Assembly: GCF_900101595.1 (NCBI RefSeq)
Contig: NZ_FMYY01000027.1
Span: forward strand, 1-64,000
DNA: 64,000 bases
Direction: 5' to 3'
Source of the DNA: Paenibacillus sp. cl123
GTDB taxonomy: Bacteria; Bacillota; Bacilli; Paenibacillales; NBRC-103111
Each line of letters begins with the position of its first letter. The first letter of the stretch is position 1. Positions 18,118 through 26,662 of the stretch are shown here, in pieces. The position numbers and the translations under genes are program-made. The notes under the pieces were generated by a model, which saw only the letters and a list, made by a program, of their open reading frames with translations, searched no databases and was not told the DNA's origin.

Positions 18118-18984
18118 GTGAAGAGAAAGCTGTCCCTGTTTGCATGCATCAATTCGCTTATCCTGCTGGGTGTCATCATGGTGACGTTATACCCGTTCAT
18201 CCATATGGCCGCCGTATCGCTGAGCAGCAACGTCCATGTGCTTCGAGGCGAAGTCAGCTTGCTGCCCAAGGGCTTCACGTTCGATATGTACAAGGTCGTG
18301 CTGAACGACCCCCGCATCGGCAAGGCGTACTGGAACACCTTCGTTTATGTGACGCTCGGAACCGTCATCTCGCTGATCGTCACCTCCCTCGGCGCCTATG
18401 CGCTTGGGAAGAAAACGATGCTTTTCCACCGCGGCTTTACCTTACTGATCATCTTCACGATGTTTTTTAGCGGCGGCATGATCCCCACTTTTCTAATCGT
18501 CAAGGAGCTGGGCATTATGGACACCGTATGGGGAATGGTTTTGCCCGGCGCGGTCAGCACATGGAACCTGCTCATTATGCGCACTTTTTTTGCCAATGTT
18601 CCCGTGGAGCTTGAAGAATCCGGAAAAATGGACGGCTTGAACGATATCGGCGTATTCTTTCGTATTGTCGTTCCGGTGTCCCAGGCGGTATTCGCCACCA
18701 TCGGCCTGTTCTACGCCGTCGCCATGTGGAATAACTTCATGCTGCCGCTGCTGTATCTGCGCAATCCGGACCTGTTCCCGCTGCAGGTCATTCTGCGCAA
18801 TATCGTGCTCGCCGGCCAGTTAAACCAAGCCGATGCGGCCGCCGTCGGAGCCGACAGCGTCATCCTCGAAGAATCGCTCAAGTACGCTACCATTATGGTA
18901 TCTACCGTTCCCATCCTCTTGGCTTACCCGTTCCTGCAGAAGTATTTCGTGAAAGGCGCGATGATCGGGGCGGTCAAGGGTTAG
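18118..18984 (+). CDS. Saccharide ABC transporter permease (YtcP type)
   Basis: A 288-residue permease, partner of the preceding LplB-type subunit. The MVTLYPFIHMAAVSLSS start, the MFFSGGMIPTFLIVKELG loop, the EAA-like LEESGKMDGLNDIGVFFRIVVP motif and the FLQKYFVKGAMIGAVKG end are typical of YtcP/CUT1-type proteins. The start is GTG (18118) with GAAGGAGG upstream. It precedes the binding lipoprotein by about 80 bp. Confidence 0.93.
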   Translation: MKRKLSLFACINSLILLGVIMVTLYPFIHMAAVSLSSNVHVLRGEVSLLPKGFTFDMYKVVLNDPRIGKAYWNTFVYVTLGTVISLIVTSLGAYALGKKTMLFHRGFTLLIIFTMFFSGGMIPTFLIVKELGIMDTVWGMVLPGAVSTWNLLIMRTFFANVPVELEESGKMDGLNDIGVFFRIVVPVSQAVFATIGLFYAVAMWNNFMLPLLYLRNPDLFPLQVILRNIVLAGQLNQADAAAVGADSVILEESLKYATIMVSTVPILLAYPFLQKYFVKGAMIGAVKG

Positions 18985-19065
18985 CTATATAGATCTTGAG
19001 GCATCGGGAATCTTCATTCATACCCAGCATCGCCTTCATCAAACACAAAAAGGAGAGGTTGAAAC

Positions 19066-20580
19066 ATGAAGAATTGGACTACCAGGCTTGGAAGCGTCGC
19101 CCTCTGCACATCTCTTGTCGCCGGTTGTTCGGGAACGGCATCCCCGCCGCCCAGCGCAAACGGCGAGACGCCGCAGGGCAGCGAAAAAACCAAAAACACG
19201 TTCACGATGCTGATGGTCGATCATCCGAACTGGCCTTACAACAAAGACTGGGTCGTCTGGAAATGGATCGAGGAAAAAACCGGCGCTACCTTCCAGGTGC
19301 AGCTGCCCTCCGGCGAGCTGAAGGATACGATCAACCTGAATGTCGCCTCCGGCAATATGCCCGATATCACCTTCTTCACCGGCCGGGCCGATGCGGACAA
19401 GTTTGGACAGCAGGGCGTACTCGCCAATATTCTCGATTACATCGACAGCATGCCGAATTTGAAAAAATGGCTGGAGAAATACCCGGGGATTGCCAAGTCC
19501 TCGCTGGCTGCGAACGGGGCCATGTATATGCTGCCCAATGAAGGATTCGGGGAAACAAACAGGCTGATCTGGATGTACCGCGAGGATGTGTTCAAGAAGC
19601 ATAATCTGAACCCGCCCTCCAACTACGAGGAATTAATCGAGGTCTCGAAAAAGCTCAAGGAGCTGTATCCCGGCAGCTATCCGTTCTCTTTCCGCACCGG
19701 TCCCAGGCTCGCCATCCTGGACTACGCGTCCGCCCAGTTCGGCACGCATAGCGGCTTTTTCCTGGATGAGAAGACAGGTAAGCTGCGCTATGGCCCGACG
19801 GAAGACGGCTACAAGAAGATGGTCGAGATGTTCCACCGGTTCCATAAAGAAGGCATCATGCCTCCCGATTGGCTGACGGTGAATGTGCAGCAGTGGCAGA
19901 ACATGGTGTCTACGGACAAATCCTTTATGATCTTTGACTATATCGGCCGCCTTGATCTGTTCAACATTCCGATGCAAAAAACGAATCCGGAATTCAAGCT
20001 GGCGTTCATGACGCCGCCGGAAGGGGTGCCCGGCTTCAAGGTCAATCCCTACATTCACTTTATCGAATCGGGCATGACGATCTCCGCCCGTTCCGGCAAA
20101 ATCAAGGAAGCGCTGCAGGCCTACGACTGGTTCTATTCGGAGGAAGCGAAAACCTTGCTCAGCTGGGGCAAGGACAACGAGATTTATACGAACGAAAACG
20201 GACAACGGAAGCTGAAGCCGGACTATCTCGATGTAACTGATGTGCGCAAGAAAACCGGTCTCGCCACCAATGGCGCCTATACCTGGTTCGACTACGACGC
20301 TCACCTCGCGCCGGCCACGCCGGGGCAGCGCGAAGCGTACGATCAGGCGCGCAAGCACGACAGCGTCTTCCGCGTCAAGCCGCAGTACAACGAAAGCGAG
20401 CTGACGACCGTATCCATGCTTCAGTCGGCGGTCGACAAGCACCGCGAGGAGCAAATTACCCGCTTTATATTGGGCGAGCGCAGCCTCGACCAATGGGATC
20501 AATATGTGGCGGAAGCGAAAAAGCTCGGTCTCGACGAGCTGACCAAGCTGACGCAAACCGCTTATGACCGTCTTCGTTAA
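19066..20580 (+). CDS. Extracellular solute-binding lipoprotein (cassette 1)
   Basis: A 504-residue lipoprotein: signal peptide ending in the lipobox LVAGC (about residues 17-21) and a Ser/Pro-rich linker, then a two-lobe type-1 solute-binding fold. Sequence features include FTMLMVDHPNWPYNKDWVVWKWIEEKTGATF and NMPDITFF near the N-terminus. It delivers a saccharide (identity unknown, probably an oligosaccharide) to the two permeases encoded just upstream. AAAGGAGAGG precedes the ATG. Confidence 0.92.
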   Translation: MKNWTTRLGSVALCTSLVAGCSGTASPPPSANGETPQGSEKTKNTFTMLMVDHPNWPYNKDWVVWKWIEEKTGATFQVQLPSGELKDTINLNVASGNMPDITFFTGRADADKFGQQGVLANILDYIDSMPNLKKWLEKYPGIAKSSLAANGAMYMLPNEGFGETNRLIWMYREDVFKKHNLNPPSNYEELIEVSKKLKELYPGSYPFSFRTGPRLAILDYASAQFGTHSGFFLDEKTGKLRYGPTEDGYKKMVEMFHRFHKEGIMPPDWLTVNVQQWQNMVSTDKSFMIFDYIGRLDLFNIPMQKTNPEFKLAFMTPPEGVPGFKVNPYIHFIESGMTISARSGKIKEALQAYDWFYSEEAKTLLSWGKDNEIYTNENGQRKLKPDYLDVTDVRKKTGLATNGAYTWFDYDAHLAPATPGQREAYDQARKHDSVFRVKPQYNESELTTVSMLQSAVDKHREEQITRFILGERSLDQWDQYVAEAKKLGLDELTKLTQTAYDRLR

Positions 20581-20625
20581 TCCGGGCCGCAGCCCGAAAA
20601 AGACCGCTTCTGGGAGGATAAACGG

Positions 20626-21894
20626 ATGAATCCGCTAACGCTTGGCCCTGTCGAACCGGATGGCGGCTGGTGCTTTTTCGCCGACCCCCGGGCCTTGTAC
20701 TTTGCCGGCAAGCGCCGGAGCACCTATGTCGGCTGGTTATCGGCCGAAGGCGATGTGCGAGTCGGCCGGTACGATCACGCGCTCGACCAGTTTGAGTCCG
20801 TGCTGCTTCACGCGGGTCTGCATAAGGACGATCATGCGAACCCTGCGCTTTATATCGACGCCGAGGGCCGTATAACGGTATTTTATTCGGCCCATAACGG
20901 CCCCGAGATGCTATACCGCACGACAGAGCGCCCGGAGGACTTGTCCTCCTTCGGGCCTGAGCATTCGCTTCCGGTCAATACCGGTGGCGGCAAAGGGTAT
21001 ACGTACCCGAATCCGGTGTATTTGCGCAAGGAGCGGCAGCTGTATTTATTTTGGAGGGGCGGCAACTTCAAGCCGAACTTCAGCCGCTGTCCCGATCTTG
21101 GCGGCAACCGCTGGTCCGAAGCCGAAACGCTTATTCTCGACCACGGGCACCGGCCGTATATCCGCTTTGCGTCGGATGGAGAGGATACGATCCACTTCGC
21201 CTGCACCGACGGTCATCCGAATATCGAGCCGACCAACAGCATCTACTACGCGTGCTACCGAGGCGGTGCTCTGTACCGGGCCGACGGGGCAAGGATCAAA
21301 GCGGCGGAAGAGCTGCCGCTGACGCTCACGGAGGCGGAAACGGTATTCGACGGCCAGGCGGCCGGGCGCAACAGCTGGATTTGGGATATCGCCCTGGATG
21401 AGCGGGGCTGCCCGGTTATTGCTTACGTCGTGTTTGCCGCAACGAATGACCATCGTTACTGCTGCAGCCGCTGGAGCGGCGAAGCCTGGGTCCACAGCGA
21501 GCTTGCGGCCGGGGGCTCGTGGTTCCCGCAGACGCCGGAAGGCGAGACGGAGCGCGAGCCGTATTACTCCGGAGGCATGATTCTCGACCATGGCGACCCG
21601 TCTACGGTGTACGTCTCCCGGCCTGTTAACGGCATGTTCGAAATCGAGCGCTGGCATACGCCCGACCGAGGCGTGACCTGGTCCTCCGAAGCCGTTACGA
21701 GCGGCTCGCCGAGCAACCAGGTTCGCCCCTTCCTGACCCGCAGAAGCGCACCGTCCGCTGCTTCGCAGACGGGAGCCGGAGCGGCGGGCGCGCCGGGTCA
21801 AGCCGACCCGCTCCTGCTGTTCTGGATGAGCGGCGACTATCTGCACTACACGGATTACCGCACCGTGCTGAAAGCCGCTTCCGTCCGGGCTTAA
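20626..21894 (+). CDS. BNR_4-type beta-propeller protein, putative polysaccharide lyase or glycosidase
   Basis: A 422-residue protein with no signal peptide or membrane helix, so probably cytoplasmic. The pattern DDHANPAL (about 73-80), KGYTYPNPVYL...LYLFWRGG, then HRPYIRFASDGEDTIHFACTDGHP follows BNR_4 seven-bladed propellers, the fold shared by PL24/PL25-type ulvan lyases and related enzymes. His, Tyr and Arg residues in these blocks could be catalytic, but I cannot assign activity. It is the last gene of the importer operon, 45 bp after the binding protein, so it probably acts on the imported oligosaccharide. A low-complexity Ala/Gly-rich insert lies near residues 375-395. Confidence 0.7.
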   Translation: MNPLTLGPVEPDGGWCFFADPRALYFAGKRRSTYVGWLSAEGDVRVGRYDHALDQFESVLLHAGLHKDDHANPALYIDAEGRITVFYSAHNGPEMLYRTTERPEDLSSFGPEHSLPVNTGGGKGYTYPNPVYLRKERQLYLFWRGGNFKPNFSRCPDLGGNRWSEAETLILDHGHRPYIRFASDGEDTIHFACTDGHPNIEPTNSIYYACYRGGALYRADGARIKAAEELPLTLTEAETVFDGQAAGRNSWIWDIALDERGCPVIAYVVFAATNDHRYCCSRWSGEAWVHSELAAGGSWFPQTPEGETEREPYYSGGMILDHGDPSTVYVSRPVNGMFEIERWHTPDRGVTWSSEAVTSGSPSNQVRPFLTRRSAPSAASQTGAGAAGAPGQADPLLLFWMSGDYLHYTDYRTVLKAASVRA

Positions 21895-21919
21895 GCTTGC
21901 GTGTCCCGGCTGCCCAACG

Positions 21920-21953
21920 CATCCGGCCCAGACGTCGCCGTCCGGGCCGGATG
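21920..21953. terminator. Terminator hairpin between convergent genes, repeated at 40562
   Basis: A 15-bp stem (one G-T mismatch) with loop TCGC is centred at 21936 between the plus-strand BNR gene and the minus-strand response regulator. TTGGTTTG follows on the plus strand. The core CCAGACG-TCGC-CGTC is the same as in the hairpin at 40562-40597. Confidence 0.65.
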
Positions 21954-21976
21954 TTGGTTTGTGCGGATTCGAAGAG

Positions 21977-23512
21977 TCATTGGCCGGCCATCTGCTTGCG
22001 GTATTCTTTAGGGGAAACGCCCGCTATTTTGTTGAACATATGCGTGAAATAATTGGAATCGTTGAAGCCGGTGGCCTCGGATATTTCGAATATTTTCATA
22101 TCCGTGCTTTTCAGCAGCAGCTTCGCTTTCTGTACGCGCAGGTTCTGGATATAGCCGGTTACGCTTTCTCCGGTTTCCTTTTTAAACAGATTGCTGAAGT
22201 AGCTGGGGTTGAGATGGACATGGGCGGCAACCTCGGCCAAGCCGCATACGCCCATGTAGGATTCTTCAATAAACCGGATAGCCTGCTTGACCGGATTATC
22301 GTTCTTGCTGGCAAGCCAGTTATTATGGGACTTCAGGAATTCATGGATGTATCCCTGCAGCCAGGCCGCAATATCTTCCGGCGTCGCACATTTGTAGACG
22401 GAATCCCACTCTATCGGGCGCACGGCCATCCGCCATTCGGGAAACTGGACTTGCACCAGCCGGAGTATGGCGGCAGCCAGCAGCAGCGCTTCGATCTTGG
22501 CCGTTTGCGGAGGCAAACGGACGATCCGGTCGACTTGCTCCTGCAGCTCCCGGCTCAGCCGGCTGTTATCCTCCGACATGAGCCAGGTTACAATTTCCTT
22601 CTCCTTCTCGTAAAGCGCCGTCTGATTGAGCAAGGAGGCATTGGCAGTGCCTTGGTCCCTGTCCCCTTCCTGGCAATACCGACTGTAGCCCTGGCGCAAT
22701 TCCTCCGCGCTGGAGCATGGTCCTTGTCCGCTGCATGCCAGATCCAGCCTCAGATAGTGCCGGACCGAATCGGTAAGAATCTGCTGCCAGGAGGGGGCGG
22801 TATCGGGCCGGGACGCATCCCGGTCCACCAATAAAGCCCACTCCGATGCGTTCAAGGGAAACAGGCGAAAGCCGCCGGGAAACCATTTGTTCAAGTGCTC
22901 CCCGGCAATATTGGCGAAAGCAAACTGCAGCAGCGGCACATCCTGGGCGGAATAATGCTTCTCCGCGGGGAAATAGGTAGGTATCCGGAGAATATGCAGC
23001 TCACATTGCTTCATCCGCTTCAGCTGCGCCTCCACCTCTTCGTTGCTGCAGGGCATGCCCATAATGGCCGAGCGCAGCTCGTTGTCCTCATGCTGGCGTT
23101 TCCAGCCCTCCACCAGGAGCTGGGACTGGCTTTCCTCGATCAGCTGCACATAAGTCCGGTCGAGTACGCCTAATATATCCGTTTCGACACAAGGCTTCGT
23201 GATAAAGTCCAGCACACCGAACTTGACGGCAGACTGGGCATAGGAAAAATCCTTGAATCCGGTTATAATCACGATCTTCGTCAGCCAGCCGCGGCTTCTG
23301 ATTTCTTCTGCCAGCTGCAGACCGTCTACATGGGGCATCCGGATATCGGTCAGCAAGAGATCCGGAACACATTGCTCCATCATGGCCAAAGCGTCCCGGC
23401 CATTGGCCGCTTCCCCCGTCACCACCCACTCGGCGGACCGCTTTCCCGCCAGCTTCAGCAGCCCCTTGCGGAAGTTGGGCTGATCTTCGGCAATAAACAG
23501 CTTGCCCTTCAT
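21977..23512 (-). CDS. AraC-type response regulator (YesN-like)
   Basis: A 511-residue two-component regulator. The receiver domain (about 1-125) has the acidic pocket E9/D10, the phosphoacceptor D56 (LLTDIRMP) and the conserved K106 (DFITKP). A long middle region leads to a C-terminal AraC HTH pair (about 410-508; MGVCGLAEVAAHVHLNPSYFSNLFKKETGE and IFEISEATGFNDSNYFTHMFNKIAG). It overlaps the kinase gene by four bases (ATGA), so the two are translationally coupled. Together they likely activate the adjacent importer and GH43 transcription units via the shared element at 30264 and 40477 (inference). Confidence 0.93.
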   Translation of the reverse strand: MKGKLFIAEDQPNFRKGLLKLAGKRSAEWVVTGEAANGRDALAMMEQCVPDLLLTDIRMPHVDGLQLAEEIRSRGWLTKIVIITGFKDFSYAQSAVKFGVLDFITKPCVETDILGVLDRTYVQLIEESQSQLLVEGWKRQHEDNELRSAIMGMPCSNEEVEAQLKRMKQCELHILRIPTYFPAEKHYSAQDVPLLQFAFANIAGEHLNKWFPGGFRLFPLNASEWALLVDRDASRPDTAPSWQQILTDSVRHYLRLDLACSGQGPCSSAEELRQGYSRYCQEGDRDQGTANASLLNQTALYEKEKEIVTWLMSEDNSRLSRELQEQVDRIVRLPPQTAKIEALLLAAAILRLVQVQFPEWRMAVRPIEWDSVYKCATPEDIAAWLQGYIHEFLKSHNNWLASKNDNPVKQAIRFIEESYMGVCGLAEVAAHVHLNPSYFSNLFKKETGESVTGYIQNLRVQKAKLLLKSTDMKIFEISEATGFNDSNYFTHMFNKIAGVSPKEYRKQMAGQ

Positions 23513-25323
23513 CCTCTCCCCTCCTCATGACTTTCCAGTGTCCCGGATTTAATAGGAAGCGTCATGTGAACGACGGTTCCTTTCCCTTTGCTGCTTGTGA
23601 TTTCCACGCCATATTCGGGTCCGTATACCAGTTGAATGCGTCGCAGCACGCTTTTGTAGCCGATTCCCGTCTTATTGCCGTCAGGCAGCCGAGCTTCCGC
23701 CTCTGTCAAGGTTCTCAAGGTTTCTATATCCATGCCGCATCCGTTGTCAGCCACCTCGATATGCAGCGCCTCTTGGAACAGGAACGCTTTAATCCGCAGC
23801 ACCCGGTCTTTCTCCATATCGCGGAAAGCATGCACAAACACATTTTCCACCACCGGCAGCAGGAGAGAGCGCATCATCCGCAGATTCAACAGGGACTCCT
23901 CCGCTTGAATAATGGTTTCAATCTCGCCGGTGAACAGCTCTGTCTGGATCTTGATGTAATTGCGGATTTGATGCAGCTCTTCGCCAAGCGTCGTGTCGGT
24001 CTGGACAGATTTAAGTGAATATTTCAACATCTCCGAGATGGCGTTGATCAGAAGCGCAGCCTCCTCCTGATCGTCGCTGTACAGCTTCCAATACAGCTCA
24101 TTGAACAGGTTATGCAAATAATGGGGATTCAGCTGAGCCTGGATGGCCTTCAGCTCCGATTCCCTCTGGCTGATCTGGGCCAAATATACTTTATTGATCA
24201 GCTCGCTCACTTGCTCCGCCATGCTGTTGAAGCTGTCTCCGATGTAGCCAAGCTCATCGCCGGAATCCACTTTGACACGGACCGTGAAATCGCCGGAACG
24301 CAGCGTGCGAAGTCCCTGCATCAGATGGGCCAGAGGAGTCAGGAGCGTCCGGGTGGAAATCGTAATAAGCAGCGCGCTGAGCAGAATCACGCCGATTCCG
24401 GCAAAGGCAAATACCTGAATGATGTCTTTATTTTTTCTCTGAATCTCCTGCAAGGAAGCCCCTCCGTACAAGGTAAAGCCAGCCGTAATCAGCTCGTGGC
24501 GGACAAACAGATAGGTGATGCCGTTCATTTCGACATAACGGGGATAAGTGGCCTCTGTCAGCTGCATGAGCTGCTCCCTCTCGCTCTGGTCGGTATTGGA
24601 GTAGAGCATGCCGCCCATAGGCTCGAGCAGCAGCACCTTGCCGCCGCCGTTCTCCGCAAGATCCCGCAGTACCTTGGATACGAGGCTTTCCTCCATGACC
24701 ATTACCATGGTGCCGTACGGAATCAGCTTCTCATTGAGCATCCGCCGGGCCGCAACAAGCACCGTTCTGCGGCCGTCCGGATCGATGGTGCTGGCCGCCT
24801 CGGCCCGGCCCCAGACCATATTTCCCCGATGGGGCTTAAGCTTTTCCATCAATCTGGCCAAGTCATCCATTCTCGGCTCGCCCGACGCACCGATTTTGGA
24901 GAGAACCGTCATTTCCCCATTTTCATTGTACAGGAAAACGGAGCGGATGGACGGCGCATCCACCAGCAGCATATTGAGCTGCTCTTCCACATACTTGCGG
25001 TTCTTGAATTCGGTGTAGGAATCGCTTACGGGCCCATTGTTCTCCCTGAGGAACTGTTCGATGGACGGGTTCAGAATAATGGATTGCGACACCCGGTTGA
25101 TTTCCTGGAAAGTCATCTCCAGCCTGGCCAAAGCCTGTTCGTTGGCGATAGAGAATTGCTTGCTGATTTCATCCTCCATAAGTTGGATATTTGACCGGTA
25201 AACCATCCAGCCTGCCAATGCAAAAGCAAGCGCTACCATACATGAGAGCAGCACGATCAGCTTGATCTTGAAGCTGCCCTTTATTTTTCCGGCTATATAC
25301 CCGGGCCAGCTTGTCGGATGCAA
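23509..25323 (-). CDS. YesM-type sensor histidine kinase
   Basis: A 604-residue kinase with two membrane helices (about 20-42 and 303-322) flanking an extracellular sensing domain, a HAMP domain (about 323-380), a His_kinase region with the phosphoacceptor H401 in QLNPHYLHNLFN, and a C-terminal ATPase domain (VVENVFVHAF N box; DNGCGM). This family controls carbohydrate utilisation genes in bacilli. The start is a TTG (25323) after AAGGGGAG. A sigma-A promoter sits 30-60 bp upstream, so the kinase-regulator pair can be transcribed separately from the GH105 gene. Confidence 0.93.
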   Translation of the reverse strand: MHPTSWPGYIAGKIKGSFKIKLIVLLSCMVALAFALAGWMVYRSNIQLMEDEISKQFSIANEQALARLEMTFQEINRVSQSIILNPSIEQFLRENNGPVSDSYTEFKNRKYVEEQLNMLLVDAPSIRSVFLYNENGEMTVLSKIGASGEPRMDDLARLMEKLKPHRGNMVWGRAEAASTIDPDGRRTVLVAARRMLNEKLIPYGTMVMVMEESLVSKVLRDLAENGGGKVLLLEPMGGMLYSNTDQSEREQLMQLTEATYPRYVEMNGITYLFVRHELITAGFTLYGGASLQEIQRKNKDIIQVFAFAGIGVILLSALLITISTRTLLTPLAHLMQGLRTLRSGDFTVRVKVDSGDELGYIGDSFNSMAEQVSELINKVYLAQISQRESELKAIQAQLNPHYLHNLFNELYWKLYSDDQEEAALLINAISEMLKYSLKSVQTDTTLGEELHQIRNYIKIQTELFTGEIETIIQAEESLLNLRMMRSLLLPVVENVFVHAFRDMEKDRVLRIKAFLFQEALHIEVADNGCGMDIETLRTLTEAEARLPDGNKTGIGYKSVLRRIQLVYGPEYGVEITSSKGKGTVVHMTLPIKSGTLESHEEGRG

Positions 25324-25351
25324 TCGGCTCTCCCCTTAAATTTCATCTTGT

Positions 25352-25381
25352 ATTATAAAATGCTTCCTTCCAAGCAAACAA
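25352..25381 (-). promoter_or_regulatory. Promoter of the two-component genes
   Basis: TTGTTT (25376-25381) and a perfect TATAAT (25352-25357) are 18 bp apart on the minus strand, just upstream of the kinase start. The spacer overlaps one arm of a perfect 10-bp inverted repeat (GCTTCCTTCC at 25362-25371; GGAAGGAAGC at 25406-25415), which could serve as an operator or a weak terminator for the GH105 gene. Confidence 0.6.
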
Positions 25382-25444
25382 GGTTTCATTTTACCTGTCT
25401 GCGTAGGAAGGAAGCGCGTTACGTTACGTTCCGGTTTAGCTGTA

Positions 25445-26560
25445 TTAATTTAAAGCCTCATACAAGGCAATAAGCGCAAGGGACTGTCCGTAGGCCATCG
25501 GCCTGATGGCAATGTTTTTATAATGGTCTTTATCCATGCCCATCCCGGTTCCGGCTGATACATTCAGCACGGTTCCATCCCCGTCAATATTTTGGCAAAC
25601 CGCCTGAATGGCCTTGTCTGCAGCAGCCTGATAAGAGGAATCGAGAATGCCGGCCTTGATGCCCTTGAGGATACCTGCGGCAATGGCGGCCGATCCGGAT
25701 ACCTCTTCATAGCTGTCCGGGTCCTGCAGGACGGTGTGCCACAGACCGGAATCGGCCTGGAGCGGAACCAGAGCATTGACCTGAGCTGTATAGGTATCCA
25801 CCAGAAATTGCCGGACGCCCGCGTTCATCGTACCCTGGCAAGTTTCCAGGTAATCGACGAGGCCGTAGGTGAACCAGGAATTGCCGCGGCACCAGAAGAT
25901 GCTGCCGAAATTATCATTGCGCTCGAAGCTCCAGCCGTGGAAAAACAGTCCGGTATGTTTGTCGAACAAGTACTTGATATGGAGCAGAATCTGGTGTACC
26001 GCTTCTTGCTCCCACTCCGGCCGGTTGAACTTGCGCCCGGCCTGGTTCAGAAAAAGAACCGCCATAAAGAGCGTGTCAATCCATAACTGTCCATTATGCA
26101 GGTGGACGCCATCCCGGTTGCCGATGGCCGTGACCGTATGCTGGAAGCCGCCTTCTTTCGTTTTGGGCAGTTCATGAATGAGCCAGTCCGCATGATCCCG
26201 GCACAGCTCCTCCAGTTGGTCGGAAGGCTCAAGCTGATCCAGGAGCAGAACCAGAGCCAGATAAGGGGCGGTCGTATTAATGTTCTTGGACGGCAGACCC
26301 ACCTCTAGATTGCGGGAATACCAGTTCTGAAAAAATGCCATATAACGATCGTCGCCATAATACTTCTGCAGCTTGTACAGACCGTAAAGGCCGACGCCTT
26401 GGGGCCAGTCCCATTCTTCAATGCCGAAATCCCGTTGGACAATCCCTTTTCTTGTATCGGCCGAGACTACGGTTTTATCCTTTTCATAGTCGCTGCCGCC
26501 CAGATTCATAAGCTTGTCTACGACCCGTCCGATATTTTGAAGCAGCATTTCATTTGTCAT
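25445..26560 (-). CDS. Unsaturated rhamnogalacturonyl hydrolase-like GH105 enzyme
   Basis: A 371-residue (alpha/alpha)6-barrel hydrolase of the GH88/GH105 type (YteR/YesR). Signatures: DWPQGVGLYGL (about 50), HNGQLWIDTLFMAVLF where the Asp is the catalytic residue (about 155), GLFFHGWSFERNDNFGSIFWCRGNSWFTYGL. These enzymes hydrate the double bond of 4,5-unsaturated uronic acids left by lyases, releasing the sugar. There is no signal peptide, so it acts in the cytoplasm on imported oligosaccharides. It follows the binding lipoprotein gene by about 100 bp with GGAGAAGGAG before the ATG. Confidence 0.9.
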   Translation of the reverse strand: MTNEMLLQNIGRVVDKLMNLGGSDYEKDKTVVSADTRKGIVQRDFGIEEWDWPQGVGLYGLYKLQKYYGDDRYMAFFQNWYSRNLEVGLPSKNINTTAPYLALVLLLDQLEPSDQLEELCRDHADWLIHELPKTKEGGFQHTVTAIGNRDGVHLHNGQLWIDTLFMAVLFLNQAGRKFNRPEWEQEAVHQILLHIKYLFDKHTGLFFHGWSFERNDNFGSIFWCRGNSWFTYGLVDYLETCQGTMNAGVRQFLVDTYTAQVNALVPLQADSGLWHTVLQDPDSYEEVSGSAAIAAGILKGIKAGILDSSYQAAADKAIQAVCQNIDGDGTVLNVSAGTGMGMDKDHYKNIAIRPMAYGQSLALIALYEALN

Positions 26561-26594
26561 GATTCTTATACTCCTTCTCCTAATAAAATGTTTC

Positions 26595-26638
26595 GAAAGC
26601 GGACTTGGCCCGGCCTTTGCCGAACCAAGTCCGCTTTC
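26595..26638 (-). other. Strong intercistronic hairpin
   Basis: A perfect 14-bp inverted repeat, GAAAGCGGACTTGG / CCAAGTCCGCTTTC, lies between the binding-protein gene and the GH105 gene. There is no T-run on the minus strand directly after it, only CGAAACATTTTATT. It resembles an mRNA-protecting or partial-termination element that would raise the level of the binding protein over the downstream enzyme. Confidence 0.6.
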
Positions 26639-26662
26639 ATGTTATTCCAGGCTCTTAAGTCC

